Source: Bacillota bacterium (GTDB taxonomy: Bacteria > Bacillota > Sulfobacillia > JAJZYS01 > JAJYTV01). Taken from it: DNA of 5,728 nucleotides. The notes under the pieces are model-generated. The model saw nothing but the letters and a program-made list of their open reading frames with translations, did not search any database and was not told the DNA's origin. The DNA lies in assembly GCA_021806845.1 (NCBI GenBank), contig JAKAPV010000083.1, positions 5,200 through 10,927 of the forward strand, read 5' to 3'. This document shows positions 1-5,617 of this stretch, one piece after another (within the stretch, counting starts at the first letter, position 1; the number at the start of each line of letters is the position of its first letter). The translations under genes and the position numbers were made by a program.

Positions 1-1
1 G

Positions 2-166
2 GCGCGCCGGGCCGGCCTGATGGTGGGCATCTCCTCCGGCGCGGCGCTGCACGCGGCGCAGGTCGTGGCGAAGCGGCCCGAGATGAAAGGCAGGCTGATC
101 GTCGCGATCCTGCCCGACACCGGCGAGCGCTACCTCTCCACGCCGCTCTTCAATCCCTCGGTCTAG
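2..166 (+). CDS. cysK: Cysteine synthase (O-acetylserine sulfhydrylase), C-terminal end only
   Basis: Only the last 54 codons are in the window; the 5' part lies off the left edge. The visible protein has the family's signature near its end, a glycine/serine motif reading VGISSGAAL followed about 25 residues later by ILPDTGERYLSTPLF, then a short tail and a TAG stop. In this family of PLP enzymes the serine/glycine segment lies near the cofactor phosphate or pyridine ring. The enzyme makes cysteine from O-acetylserine and sulfide in the cytoplasm. This ending is shared by CysK, CysM and some cystathionine beta-synthase-like proteins, so the exact paralogue cannot be fixed from this piece. It converges on the histidine kinase gene, and the two stop codons overlap. 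Confidence 0.9.
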   Translation, partial: ARRAGLMVGISSGAALHAAQVVAKRPEMKGRLIVAILPDTGERYLSTPLFNPSV

Positions 167-1617
167 AGACCGCCTTCGGCGCGCCCCGGCGGGCTGCCGG
201 GGCGCGCCGCCGTTTGCTGCGCAGGCTCCCGCGGGTCCTCCGCGGGCGGCGCGCCCGCCTCGTCCGCCCGCGCGAGCGGCAGCGAGAGCCGCACCGTCGT
301 GCCGGCGCCGGGTGCCGACTCGATCTCGATCTTGCCGCGGTGGGCATCGGCGATCTCCTTCGCGATCGCGAGACCAAGTCCCACGCCGGCGCCGGAGGTA
401 CGGGCGGGATCCGCGCGGTAGAAGCGCTCGAACGCGTGCGCTCGCGCCTCTTCGGACATGCCGGCGCCCTGGTCGCGCACGGAGAGCACGCCAAAGCCGC
501 CCTCGCGCCGCGACTGGACCTGGATCTCCTTGCCCTCTGGCGTGTACTTGATCGCGTTGTCGAGGAGGATCCAGAGGAACTGCTTGACGAGGTCGAAGTC
601 CGCGTGGACCGGCACGACGTCCCGCGTCGCGTCTACGAGCACGCGCCCCGAGCGCAGCGCCTCCGCTTCCTGCACCGTCTCCGAGACGAGTTCCGAGAGG
701 TCGAAATAGCTCTTCGAGAGCTGCAGCCCCTGCGCCCCGCGCGCCAGGAACAGAAGGTCGTGGACGAGCCGCTGCAGGCGCTGCGCCTCGCGGCCGATCG
801 CCCCGATCGCCTCGCGCCGCACGTCCTCCTGCGTCGCCCCCCAGCGCTCGAGAAGGTCCGCGTAGCCGGAGATCACCGCAAGCGGCGTGCGCATCTCGTG
901 CGAGGCGTCCGACACGAAGCGGGATTGGCGCTGGAACGCGACGTGGAGGCGGTCCAGCATGCTGTTGAAGGCGCGCGCGAGCGCCGACAGCTCGTCCTTG
1001 CCGCGGGACTCCGCGAGGCGCTCTGTGAGATCGCGCTCCGAGATCTGCAGCGCGAGCTCCGTCAGCCGCCCGACGGGCCGCAGCGCGCGCCGCGCGAAGA
1101 GATAGCCCACGAGGCTGACGAGCAGGAGCCCGCCCAGCCCGGCCCAGATCAGGAGCCCGCCGAGGAGCTGCAGCTCCGTCTCGCTGGCGCGCAGCGTCAC
1201 AGCCACCTCGACGGCCCCCGGGACACCGTAGGCGAGGAACGGCAGGCTCACGTAGGTCGCGGGCGATCCCCTGTAGGTGATCATCTGGCTGGCGCTCTGG
1301 GAGATGGTCTGCGGCACCGGCAGCGCCGGCCGCTGCGACACCTGGCGCACCTGACCGCCCCAGTAGATCTGCACGATCGTCTCGTCCGGCTTCGCGCCGA
1401 AGAGGTAGGCCATGCTGGCCCCGCTGATCGCGTCACCCGTATCCTGACCGCGGGCGATCGCCTGCAGCGTCTGGGCCGCCACGGCGTCGGCCGTCTTGAA
1501 TCCCTGCTGGGTCACCTCGCTCCGCAGCAGCCCAAAGATCGCGCCGCCCAACAGGAGCAGCACAGCCGCCATCGCGCCTGCGATGAAGACCGTCAGCCGG
1601 ACGGAGAGGCTACGCAC
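163..1617 (-). CDS. Membrane sensor histidine kinase of a two-component system
   Basis: This 484-residue protein senses a signal at the membrane and passes phosphate to the response regulator encoded just upstream. Domains in order: membrane helix about 8-31; extracytoplasmic sensor region about 32-150, not recognised; second membrane helix about 152-174; HAMP linker about 175-228; dimerisation and phosphoacceptor helix with H-box VSDASHEMRTPL (His240); N-box LLDNAIKYTP (Asn354); G1 box DQGAGM (382-387); F box ERFYRAD; G2 box GVGLGLAIAK (411-420). All catalytic boxes are intact, so it should be active. The order matches classical OmpR-partner kinases. The start is GTG at 1617, inside the 3' end of the regulator gene, with an 8-base overlap that implies translational coupling. 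An odd point is a Pro/Ala-rich, probably disordered tail after the catalytic domain (about 450-484). The ligand cannot be told from the sequence. Confidence 0.95.
   Translation of the reverse strand: MRSLSVRLTVFIAGAMAAVLLLLGGAIFGLLRSEVTQQGFKTADAVAAQTLQAIARGQDTGDAISGASMAYLFGAKPDETIVQIYWGGQVRQVSQRPALPVPQTISQSASQMITYRGSPATYVSLPFLAYGVPGAVEVAVTLRASETELQLLGGLLIWAGLGGLLLVSLVGYLFARRALRPVGRLTELALQISERDLTERLAESRGKDELSALARAFNSMLDRLHVAFQRQSRFVSDASHEMRTPLAVISGYADLLERWGATQEDVRREAIGAIGREAQRLQRLVHDLLFLARGAQGLQLSKSYFDLSELVSETVQEAEALRSGRVLVDATRDVVPVHADFDLVKQFLWILLDNAIKYTPEGKEIQVQSRREGGFGVLSVRDQGAGMSEEARAHAFERFYRADPARTSGAGVGLGLAIAKEIADAHRGKIEIESAPGAGTTVRLSLPLARADEAGAPPAEDPREPAQQTAARPGSPPGRAEGGL
178..208 (+). 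terminator. Perfect 13-bp GC hairpin after the cysteine synthase gene
   Basis: Bases 178-190 are exactly complementary to 196-208, with a five-base loop (GGGCT). The hairpin starts 11 bases after the cysteine synthase stop and is followed only by a weak T tract (GCCGTTTGC), so as a factor-independent terminator it is plausible but not textbook. It lies wholly inside the last codons of the opposing kinase gene. On the kinase strand no T run follows, so it is more likely to serve the cysteine synthase transcript. Confidence 0.5.
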
Positions 1618-2284
1618 CCTCTTGGGCCCGCAGCGCGTACCCGACGCCGCGCACGGTGTGCAGCAGGGGCTCTGTGAACGGTTCGTCGATCTTCGCCCGC
1701 AGCTGGTAGATGTAAACGTCGACGACGTTCGTCGTGCCGTAGAAGTCGTACCCCCAGACGTGCTCGAGGATCGCCTCGCGCGTCTGCGGATACCCCTCGT
1801 GCATCATCAGGTACTCGAGCAGCGAGAATTCGCGCTTCGTGAGCTTGATCTCGCGCCCTTGGCGCGTGACGCTGCGCTCGGCGCGGTCGAGGCGCAGGTC
1901 CCCCACCTCGAGCACGTCCTGCACCGGTCCCTGGTGGCGGCGCGTCACGGACCGGATGCGCGCCAGCAGCTCCTCCAGCGAAAAGGGCTTCGTCAGGTAG
2001 TCGTCCGCGCCGTGGTCGAGGCCCTGCACCTTGTCCTCCAGGCGGTCGCGCGCGGTCAGCAGGATCACGGGCACGCTGGAGCGCCGGCGCAGGCCCTGGA
2101 GCATGTCGAGGCCGGACATGCCGGGCAGCATCACGTCCAGGAGCACGAGGTCCTGCCCGGAAGAACCCAGCGAGAGGCCCTCCTCGCCGTCGCGCGCGAC
2201 CGTCACGGCGTGCCCCTCGTGCGTCAGCGCGAGTTCGAGATAGCGCGCGAGATCGCGGTCGTCCTCCACTACGAGAATCCGCAT
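1610..2284 (-). CDS. OmpR/PhoB-family response regulator
   Basis: A 224-residue DNA-binding regulator. The receiver domain (about 1-115) starts MRILVVEDD, with the acidic pair D8/D9, phosphoacceptor Asp50 in LLDVMLPG, Thr77 in LLTARD and Lys99 in LTKPF, all as expected for a working receiver. The C-terminal winged helix (about 123-218) carries the family pattern LTKREFSLLEYLM, then TTNVVDVYIYQLRAKID and HTVRGVGY. The ATG at 2284 is chosen because the receiver begins exactly there and a strong Shine-Dalgarno site (GGAGGGG, 2291-2297) sits 6 bases upstream; the open frame continues upstream but does not look like family sequence. It overlaps the kinase start by 8 bases and follows the 144-residue gene by 25 bases, so all three are probably one transcript. 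Its target genes are not evident; autoregulation is common for this family but no direct-repeat operator was identified. Confidence 0.96.
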   Translation of the reverse strand: MRILVVEDDRDLARYLELALTHEGHAVTVARDGEEGLSLGSSGQDLVLLDVMLPGMSGLDMLQGLRRRSSVPVILLTARDRLEDKVQGLDHGADDYLTKPFSLEELLARIRSVTRRHQGPVQDVLEVGDLRLDRAERSVTRQGREIKLTKREFSLLEYLMMHEGYPQTREAILEHVWGYDFYGTTNVVDVYIYQLRAKIDEPFTEPLLHTVRGVGYALRAQEGA

Positions 2285-2309
2285 GCCAATCCCCTCCGCT
2301 GCAGTGGGG

Positions 2310-2744
2310 CTAGTTGCCGCGCGCGCTGCGGATGAGTTCCGCGGCCGCGGCGAGCCAGCCCATGCGAAGTCCGAGCAGTGCGTCCGAAAGGCGCACGCTG
2401 ACGACGAACGGCCGATCGCCGGAGACGATCTCGGCGAACGGGAGGTCCCCGAGCGCGGTTTCCACGACACGCAATGCGCCGGCCGTGTCGAAACTGCGCA
2501 TGATGGCGAGGGCAGGGATGTCGATGCGGATCCCGATCGATCCCGACTCCTCGAGCGCGGCACCCACGAGATAGATTCCGCCGTCTTCGCCAATTCGCAT
2601 CACCGACGGCGCGATCTGCGCCTGCAGCGGTGCGTGCACCTTCACGGCGTGCACCAGCGTCTCGATCTCATCGGGGGTCAGGATGGGAAGCTTGACGATC
2701 TCCTCCAGCGTGTCGGGCGAAATCTGCTCGGCGATGTCGTCCAT
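2310..2744 (-). CDS. Unrecognised 144-residue protein, first gene of the two-component operon
   Basis: I do not recognise this family. The gene looks real: ATG at 2744 has a full AGGAGG at 2751-2756 with 6-base spacing, and it ends 25 bases before the regulator start on the same strand. The protein has no signal peptide, no clear membrane segment and no cysteine, so it is probably a soluble cytoplasmic protein. The N-terminal third (MDDIAEQISPDTLEEI, then PDEIETLVHAV) is acidic and probably helical. The middle (MRIGEDGGIYLVGAAL, IRIDIPALAI) alternates hydrophobic and polar residues like beta strands. The C-terminus (about 120-143) looks helical. Position at the head of the operon suggests a link to the signalling pair, perhaps as an accessory or modulating protein, but that is inference from context only. 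Confidence 0.8.
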   Translation of the reverse strand: MDDIAEQISPDTLEEIVKLPILTPDEIETLVHAVKVHAPLQAQIAPSVMRIGEDGGIYLVGAALEESGSIGIRIDIPALAIMRSFDTAGALRVVETALGDLPFAEIVSGDRPFVVSVRLSDALLGLRMGWLAAAAELIRSARGN

Positions 2745-2750
2745 GGTCGG

Positions 2751-2756
2751 CCTCCT
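2751..2756 (-). promoter_or_regulatory. Strong ribosome binding site of the 144-residue gene
   Basis: The minus strand reads AGGAGG six bases before ATG at 2744. This is a full match to the Shine-Dalgarno consensus and is the main reason for accepting this start and this otherwise unrecognised gene. Confidence 0.8.
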
Positions 2757-2777
2757 GCGCGATGCGGCATTGGCTAC

Positions 2778-2805
2778 AGCATACCAGCACTAGGTCAGAG
2801 TCTAA
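2778..2805 (-). promoter_or_regulatory. Weak candidate promoter for the three-gene operon
   Basis: The minus strand has TATGCT (2783 to 2778), a fair -10 match preceded by TGG, about 34 bases before the ATG of the 144-residue gene. At 16-base spacing lies TTAGAC, a poor -35. The site is proposed because it is the best -10-like hexamer in the right place; another sigma factor or a regulator-dependent promoter is equally possible. Confidence 0.25.
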
Positions 2806-2814
2806 TGAGAATCC

Positions 2815-2847
2815 ACCCGGGAGATAGTTACCGGGTTGCTGCAACCC
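2815..2847. repeat. Two mutually exclusive inverted repeats
   Basis: ACCCGG (2815-2820) is complementary to CCGGGT (2831-2836) across 10 bases. GGGTTG (2833-2838) is complementary to CAACCC (2842-2847) across 3 bases. Bases 2833-2836 belong to both, so only one hairpin can form at a time. No T run follows on either strand. Confidence 0.4.
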
Positions 2848-3140
2848 CCGCAGCTGCGCACGGTCATTGCGGTTCGCGTGGCACCGTTCCTGGGGCAAGA
2901 AGGTTCGGATTACATGCGTCGCTTACCATTCTCGTCGTTGCTATAGCTCCCTTCTCAGTCGGCAAGTGTTAGGACGGTTGAAGCGTTCCCCTCGCTTAGG
3001 ACAGGCGGCGACGTCCGGCAAAGGTCACTTCTGCCCCGAGGCTCGACGTGCCTGGGGGCGGCGTCCTTCTGCGCCGCGAGGTCTATTGGCAGGATGTGGT
3101 AGGCTTAGTGTCGAATGATCTGGTTGATTTAGACATCAGC

Positions 3141-3146
3141 AGGAGA
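3141..3146 (+). promoter_or_regulatory. Ribosome binding site deciding the TTG start of the DUF3800 fragment
   Basis: AGGAGA lies 8 bases before TTG at 3155. An ATG at 3150 is closer, but it is in another frame and opens only a seven-codon peptide, so TTG is the better start for the conserved frame. Confidence 0.5.
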
Positions 3147-3154
3147 TAGATGCT

Positions 3155-3330
3155 TTGTTTACTTTATTTTTAGATGAGAGCGGGGACCACAATCTAAGCG
3201 TTATCGATCCACAATACCCTGTCTTTTCCTTAGCCGGTGTAATTGTACGTGACGCGGATTTACCGAAACTGGAATCGGCCTTTACTCTAATTAAAACGCT
3301 CTGTTCAAAGAATGTGTGGGGGAACATGTC
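3155..3330 (+). pseudogene. DUF3800-family gene, N-terminal fragment
   Basis: The first 50 residues match the start of DUF3800 proteins: an opening beta strand with LFLDESGD (residues 4-11), then IDPQYPVFSLAGVIV (17-31) and a helix of the KLESAFTLIKTL type. The DE in the first strand is the conserved hallmark; the family is thought to have an RNase H-like fold, is usually 200-300 residues long, and its function is poorly known. A TTG start at 3155 is chosen because AGGAGA lies at 3141-3146. After about 3300 the family pattern is lost: the expected histidine motif (HT/HS followed by DI) and everything after it are missing. The frame stays open to 3742, but there it only runs antisense to the lipoprotein gene. 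Dropping into the neighbouring frame at 3301 gives LFKECVGEHVN, a possible extra piece, which would imply a one-base deletion before the break. Probably dead. Confidence 0.7.
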
Positions 3331-3337
3331 AATGAGA

Positions 3338-3363
3338 AGTCGGAGGCGCGAACGCCCCCGACT
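3338..3363 (-). terminator. UUCG-loop hairpin terminator of the lipoprotein gene
   Basis: Bases 3338-3348 and 3353-3363 form an 11-bp stem with a four-base loop. Read on the minus strand the loop is UUCG and the one imperfect position is a G-U wobble, so the RNA stem is continuous; read on the plus strand it is an A-C mismatch. This polarity fits a terminator for the minus-strand lipoprotein gene, whose stop at 3386 is 22 bases upstream. The following bases (TTCTCATTG) are only moderately T-rich. Confidence 0.6.
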
Positions 3364-3385
3364 CAGTTCCAATCAGATGCCGACC

Positions 3386-4567
3386 TCAAGACGGTGGAAT
3401 GACTTCGATCACAACAGGTGGTGTAGATGTGGTGATCATGATCTGGTCGTTTGCTCGCTGGAATCCAGCGAGCATGGGCTGTCCGTACACATTGTTGATG
3501 GTGAGAGTGCGGTCGACCTCGGGGAAGAAGATACGCACGGGTCCGTCCAGGCTATATACACCTGGCGTGTAGGACACGAATCCTGTACGGAACATGAAGT
3601 TCGCGCCGACGAGTTTCCAGGACTTGATCTCCGTCGATCCCGGCGTCTCTCGGGTGAAGATATAGCCCCAGGGTGCCGCTGCTGGGTCCTTCATGGTGGG
3701 GAGTCGTTCAGCCCAGCATGTATTGTCGTTGCTTATCCATGATGGCGCGAACGGCACCGTCCCAAGGGGTTGGAATTGGTTCCCGTTCCACTTGGATACC
3801 ATGTATCCGCTACTGCCTTTGGTAATGCGATAGTGCGTGCCGTTTGGTGATTTAAGAACAAACGCACCCTGTAACTCTAATGTGGCGGGTGGTGGGGGTG
3901 GAGCTATGGCAACTGGCTTGCCTGTTGTCAGATCAACAGTTCCCGACCCAAGGTTGGCGTTGGAGTCTAGGCTGATCCATATCTTCCATGTAAGATACGG
4001 ATGATTTGCCGTACCCCAAATCCCCGCCCCCACAAGGTACAAACCATAGTCGTCTTGCACTTGTTTGGAGTACCCAGGTAGTGGCACTATCAACACCTTC
4101 ATATCGGGTACATGTACCAGAACGAGTTGGCTTTTCTGCCTGCCCGTACAAACGAAACCCGCATAGCCTGGGGCATAGACTCCGTTGAGATTGTAGCCGT
4201 CATTGAGATCGGCGTAAGCGCTCAGGGTGTCTGTGGGACAGCCGTCTTCAATCACAATGCCACTCTGCTTTGAGGTGAGCGATTGCCACGTCACGGTGTA
4301 GGGCGGTTTAGCCGCCATCTTTAGGAGTGTCGTGCCTACGACGAATTCCCGATTTTCGTTCGGCTTGTAACCCGAAGGCAAGGGAATCTCTTTCACAGTA
4401 AAACCAGCGATATGCCATGTCCTGAGCGATACCTTCGGGGTGCTCGTAGGCGTCGTAGTCGTCGGTCTAGGACCGCCGTGACGAATGTGGTGGTGGCTGG
4501 ACGTGGACTGACCGCATCCAGCTAGTAGAGCTGCTATAAAAACAGCGGCAACAATTGAGCGTTTCAT
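3386..4567 (-). CDS. Secreted lipoprotein of unknown function
   Basis: This 393-residue protein is probably exported and lipid-anchored to the outer face of the membrane. It starts MKRSIVAAVFIAALLAGC: a basic N-terminus, a hydrophobic core and an LAGC lipobox with Cys18 as the lipidated residue. A low-complexity spacer follows (about 19-47), with a histidine cluster HHHIRH and a Thr/Pro run, typical of a linker holding a domain away from the membrane. The rest (about 48-393) is rich in short alternating hydrophobic stretches, Gly, Asn and aromatic residues, suggesting an all-beta fold, perhaps propeller-like. A five-proline run (223-227) divides it into two parts. Cysteines at 110, 140 and 284 could allow one disulfide. 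No catalytic motif is recognised. ATG at 4567 is chosen over the longer open frame because of the signal peptide and GGAGG 7 bases upstream. It lies 49 bases downstream of the transposase relic on the same strand and may be a passenger gene. Confidence 0.85.
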   Translation of the reverse strand: MKRSIVAAVFIAALLAGCGQSTSSHHHIRHGGPRPTTTTPTSTPKVSLRTWHIAGFTVKEIPLPSGYKPNENREFVVGTTLLKMAAKPPYTVTWQSLTSKQSGIVIEDGCPTDTLSAYADLNDGYNLNGVYAPGYAGFVCTGRQKSQLVLVHVPDMKVLIVPLPGYSKQVQDDYGLYLVGAGIWGTANHPYLTWKIWISLDSNANLGSGTVDLTTGKPVAIAPPPPPATLELQGAFVLKSPNGTHYRITKGSSGYMVSKWNGNQFQPLGTVPFAPSWISNDNTCWAERLPTMKDPAAAPWGYIFTRETPGSTEIKSWKLVGANFMFRTGFVSYTPGVYSLDGPVRIFFPEVDRTLTINNVYGQPMLAGFQRANDQIMITTSTPPVVIEVIPPS

Positions 4568-4586
4568 TCCAATTCCTCCGATTTCC

Positions 4587-4614
4587 AGTATACTCCAGTT
4601 ATTCGGGGGCTCAA
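4587..4614 (-). promoter_or_regulatory. Candidate promoter of the lipoprotein gene
   Basis: The minus strand has TTGAGC (4614 to 4609; 4 of 6 to TTGACA), a 16-base spacer and TATACT (4592 to 4587; 5 of 6 to TATAAT). It lies in the 49-base gap after the transposase stop, so the lipoprotein gene could be expressed on its own. Transcription would start near 4580, giving a leader of only about a dozen bases with the Shine-Dalgarno site (4575-4579) at its very 5' end. That is tight and lowers confidence. Confidence 0.4.
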
Positions 4615-4616
4615 GT

Positions 4617-5617
4617 CTAAAGTAGCCTTTTCGTTGTGGTGAACACCGTGGGCAGGTGGCTGTGATCCAGCAGGCGGTTCGCAACAACCGAACTCGGTAG
4701 CATCCCCATGGAGTCTTGCCGCTGGAACCAGACCAGGTAGTTCGGCAGGTACTTGGTGCTCACGCCGTTGAAGGGATTGATCCAGCGCTTCAGACGGCTG
4801 TGGTAGGCGTTGACATTGTTGAGGTGGTACAAACCGTACTTCTTCGCTCCCCGCGTGGCGTTGAGGACCTGTAACGGAATCTGCTTCGTGCTGGCGTACT
4901 TGCGGTAGCCCGTCGCCGCATCGCTACAGAGTACGCAGTCGTGCAGGACGCCGTCCAAGACGGTCTCGATCTGTTGCGCAGTAACGTGCCCGCGCCCGCT
5001 GACCTCAGAAACCGTCGCTGCTTGCCTATCACGGGCAACAAGGACGCACACCTGGTGGTGGCTGATGCCGCGTAGTGGTGCCGAAGCACCCCTGCGACGA
5101 GGTTGGCGCTGCAGGTTCCGTTATCCTTTGTCTGACTCCAGGAAGAAGGTCTCGTCGGCTTCCACGATGCCTGTCAAGGAGGGCTTCGGCAGGTTGCGCA
5201 GCGCCGTGAGAATCTTGTGCCGCCAGTAGAAGGCAGTCGGCACACTGATGCGAACTTCCTGCGCGGTGCCCGCACTGACATCCCCTGGCTCATGCACTCC
5301 GCGTACTTGAGCCACTTCTGTAGGCTGTAGTGGGTCCCCGCCATCGGTGAAGCGGTCGCATCGTTGAAGGTCTTCTTGCAACTAAGGCACTTGTAACGCC
5401 GCCAACCCTTGTACTTCCCGTGGCGGTGGATGCGACTGTTACCGCAACGCGGGCACTTCAGATCGGCAGCGAAGCGCTTCTTCCTGAAGTCTGAGCCCCT
5501 CTTGTGGCTGGACGCGAGCTTTAGCACCCGCTCTAGGCGGCGGTAGAGGAACTCTCGGTCGGTCGAGGGCAGTTTGACGATGGTCTGTTCGATCTGCAGG
5601 ACCGCTGCACTTGCCAC
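4617..5617 (-). pseudogene. IS1595-family (ISXO2-like) transposase, disrupted by a frameshift and a stop
   Basis: The parts together give about 333 codons, normal length for this family. The N-terminus, from GTG at 5617, has a zinc ribbon CPRC (Cys55, Cys58) and KCLSC (Cys77, Cys80), followed by KKTFNDATASPMAGTHYSLQ, typical of IS1595. The frame then breaks near 5264-5273: one added base would join GMSVRA to TAQEVRISVPTAFYWRHKIL. The catalytic domain continues with VEADETFFLES (first Asp at 5154-5156), then hits an in-frame TAA at 5121-5123, after DKG. The same frame goes on with VLVARDRQAATVSEV, CSDAATGYRKYA (second Asp at 4920-4922) and NNVNAYHSRLKRW, ending FNGVSTKYLPNYLVWFQ. Asn (4809-4811) stands where DDE enzymes usually place the third acid; some IS1595 members are known to carry Asn there. 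A single base change (TCA to TAA, for example) would explain the stop. Two lesions make it a relic unless they are sequencing errors. Confidence 0.9.

Larger units (their letters stand above)
2757..3127. other. Non-coding stretch between divergent genes
   Basis: I see no gene here on either strand; the short open frames have no ribosome site and no family resemblance. It contains the upstream region of the minus-strand operon, two overlapping small inverted repeats at 2815-2847, and a 6-bp GC hairpin (3058-3063 with 3072-3077). Composition falls sharply near its right end, so it probably spans the junction between core and accessory DNA. No tRNA, known riboswitch motif or tandem repeat was recognised. 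Confidence 0.5.

Noticed and set aside
1..254. Four GGCGCGCC octamers in the first 254 bases
   Set aside because: They lie in extremely GC-rich coding sequence, and two are simply the arms of the hairpin; no wider repeat unit is seen.
214..1677. A 487-codon open frame on the plus strand opposite the kinase gene
   Set aside because: It is a GC-driven antisense shadow: arginine- and alanine-rich, with no domain, while the minus strand encodes a complete kinase with all its motifs.
1496..2335. A 279-codon plus-strand frame opposite the response regulator
   Set aside because: Low-complexity, Arg/His/Val-rich translation typical of an antisense shadow; the regulator on the other strand is unmistakable.
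2285..2593. N-terminal extension of the response regulator to 2593
   Set aside because: The extension overlaps the upstream gene in another frame, is serine/arginine-rich without family likeness, and the receiver domain with its ribosome site begins at 2284.
2283..2972. A 229-codon plus-strand frame opposite the 144-residue gene
   Set aside because: Its N-terminal part mirrors the minus-strand gene, which has the strong ribosome site and operon spacing; the rest is non-coding in character.
2800..4620. TTAGAC occurring upstream of the operon, the DUF3800 fragment and the lipoprotein gene as a shared operator
   Set aside because: A six-base word is expected about this often by chance in both strands of a window this size, and its distance to the candidate -10 boxes differs.
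4568..4687. Forty-residue N-terminal extension of the lipoprotein
   Set aside because: It would bury the signal peptide inside the protein and runs through the promoter and the 3' end of the transposase; the internal ATG has a good ribosome site.
5121..5381. Programmed ribosomal frameshifting in the transposase
   Set aside because: No slippery run is seen at the break, the family does not normally use it, and a second lesion (in-frame TAA) follows.
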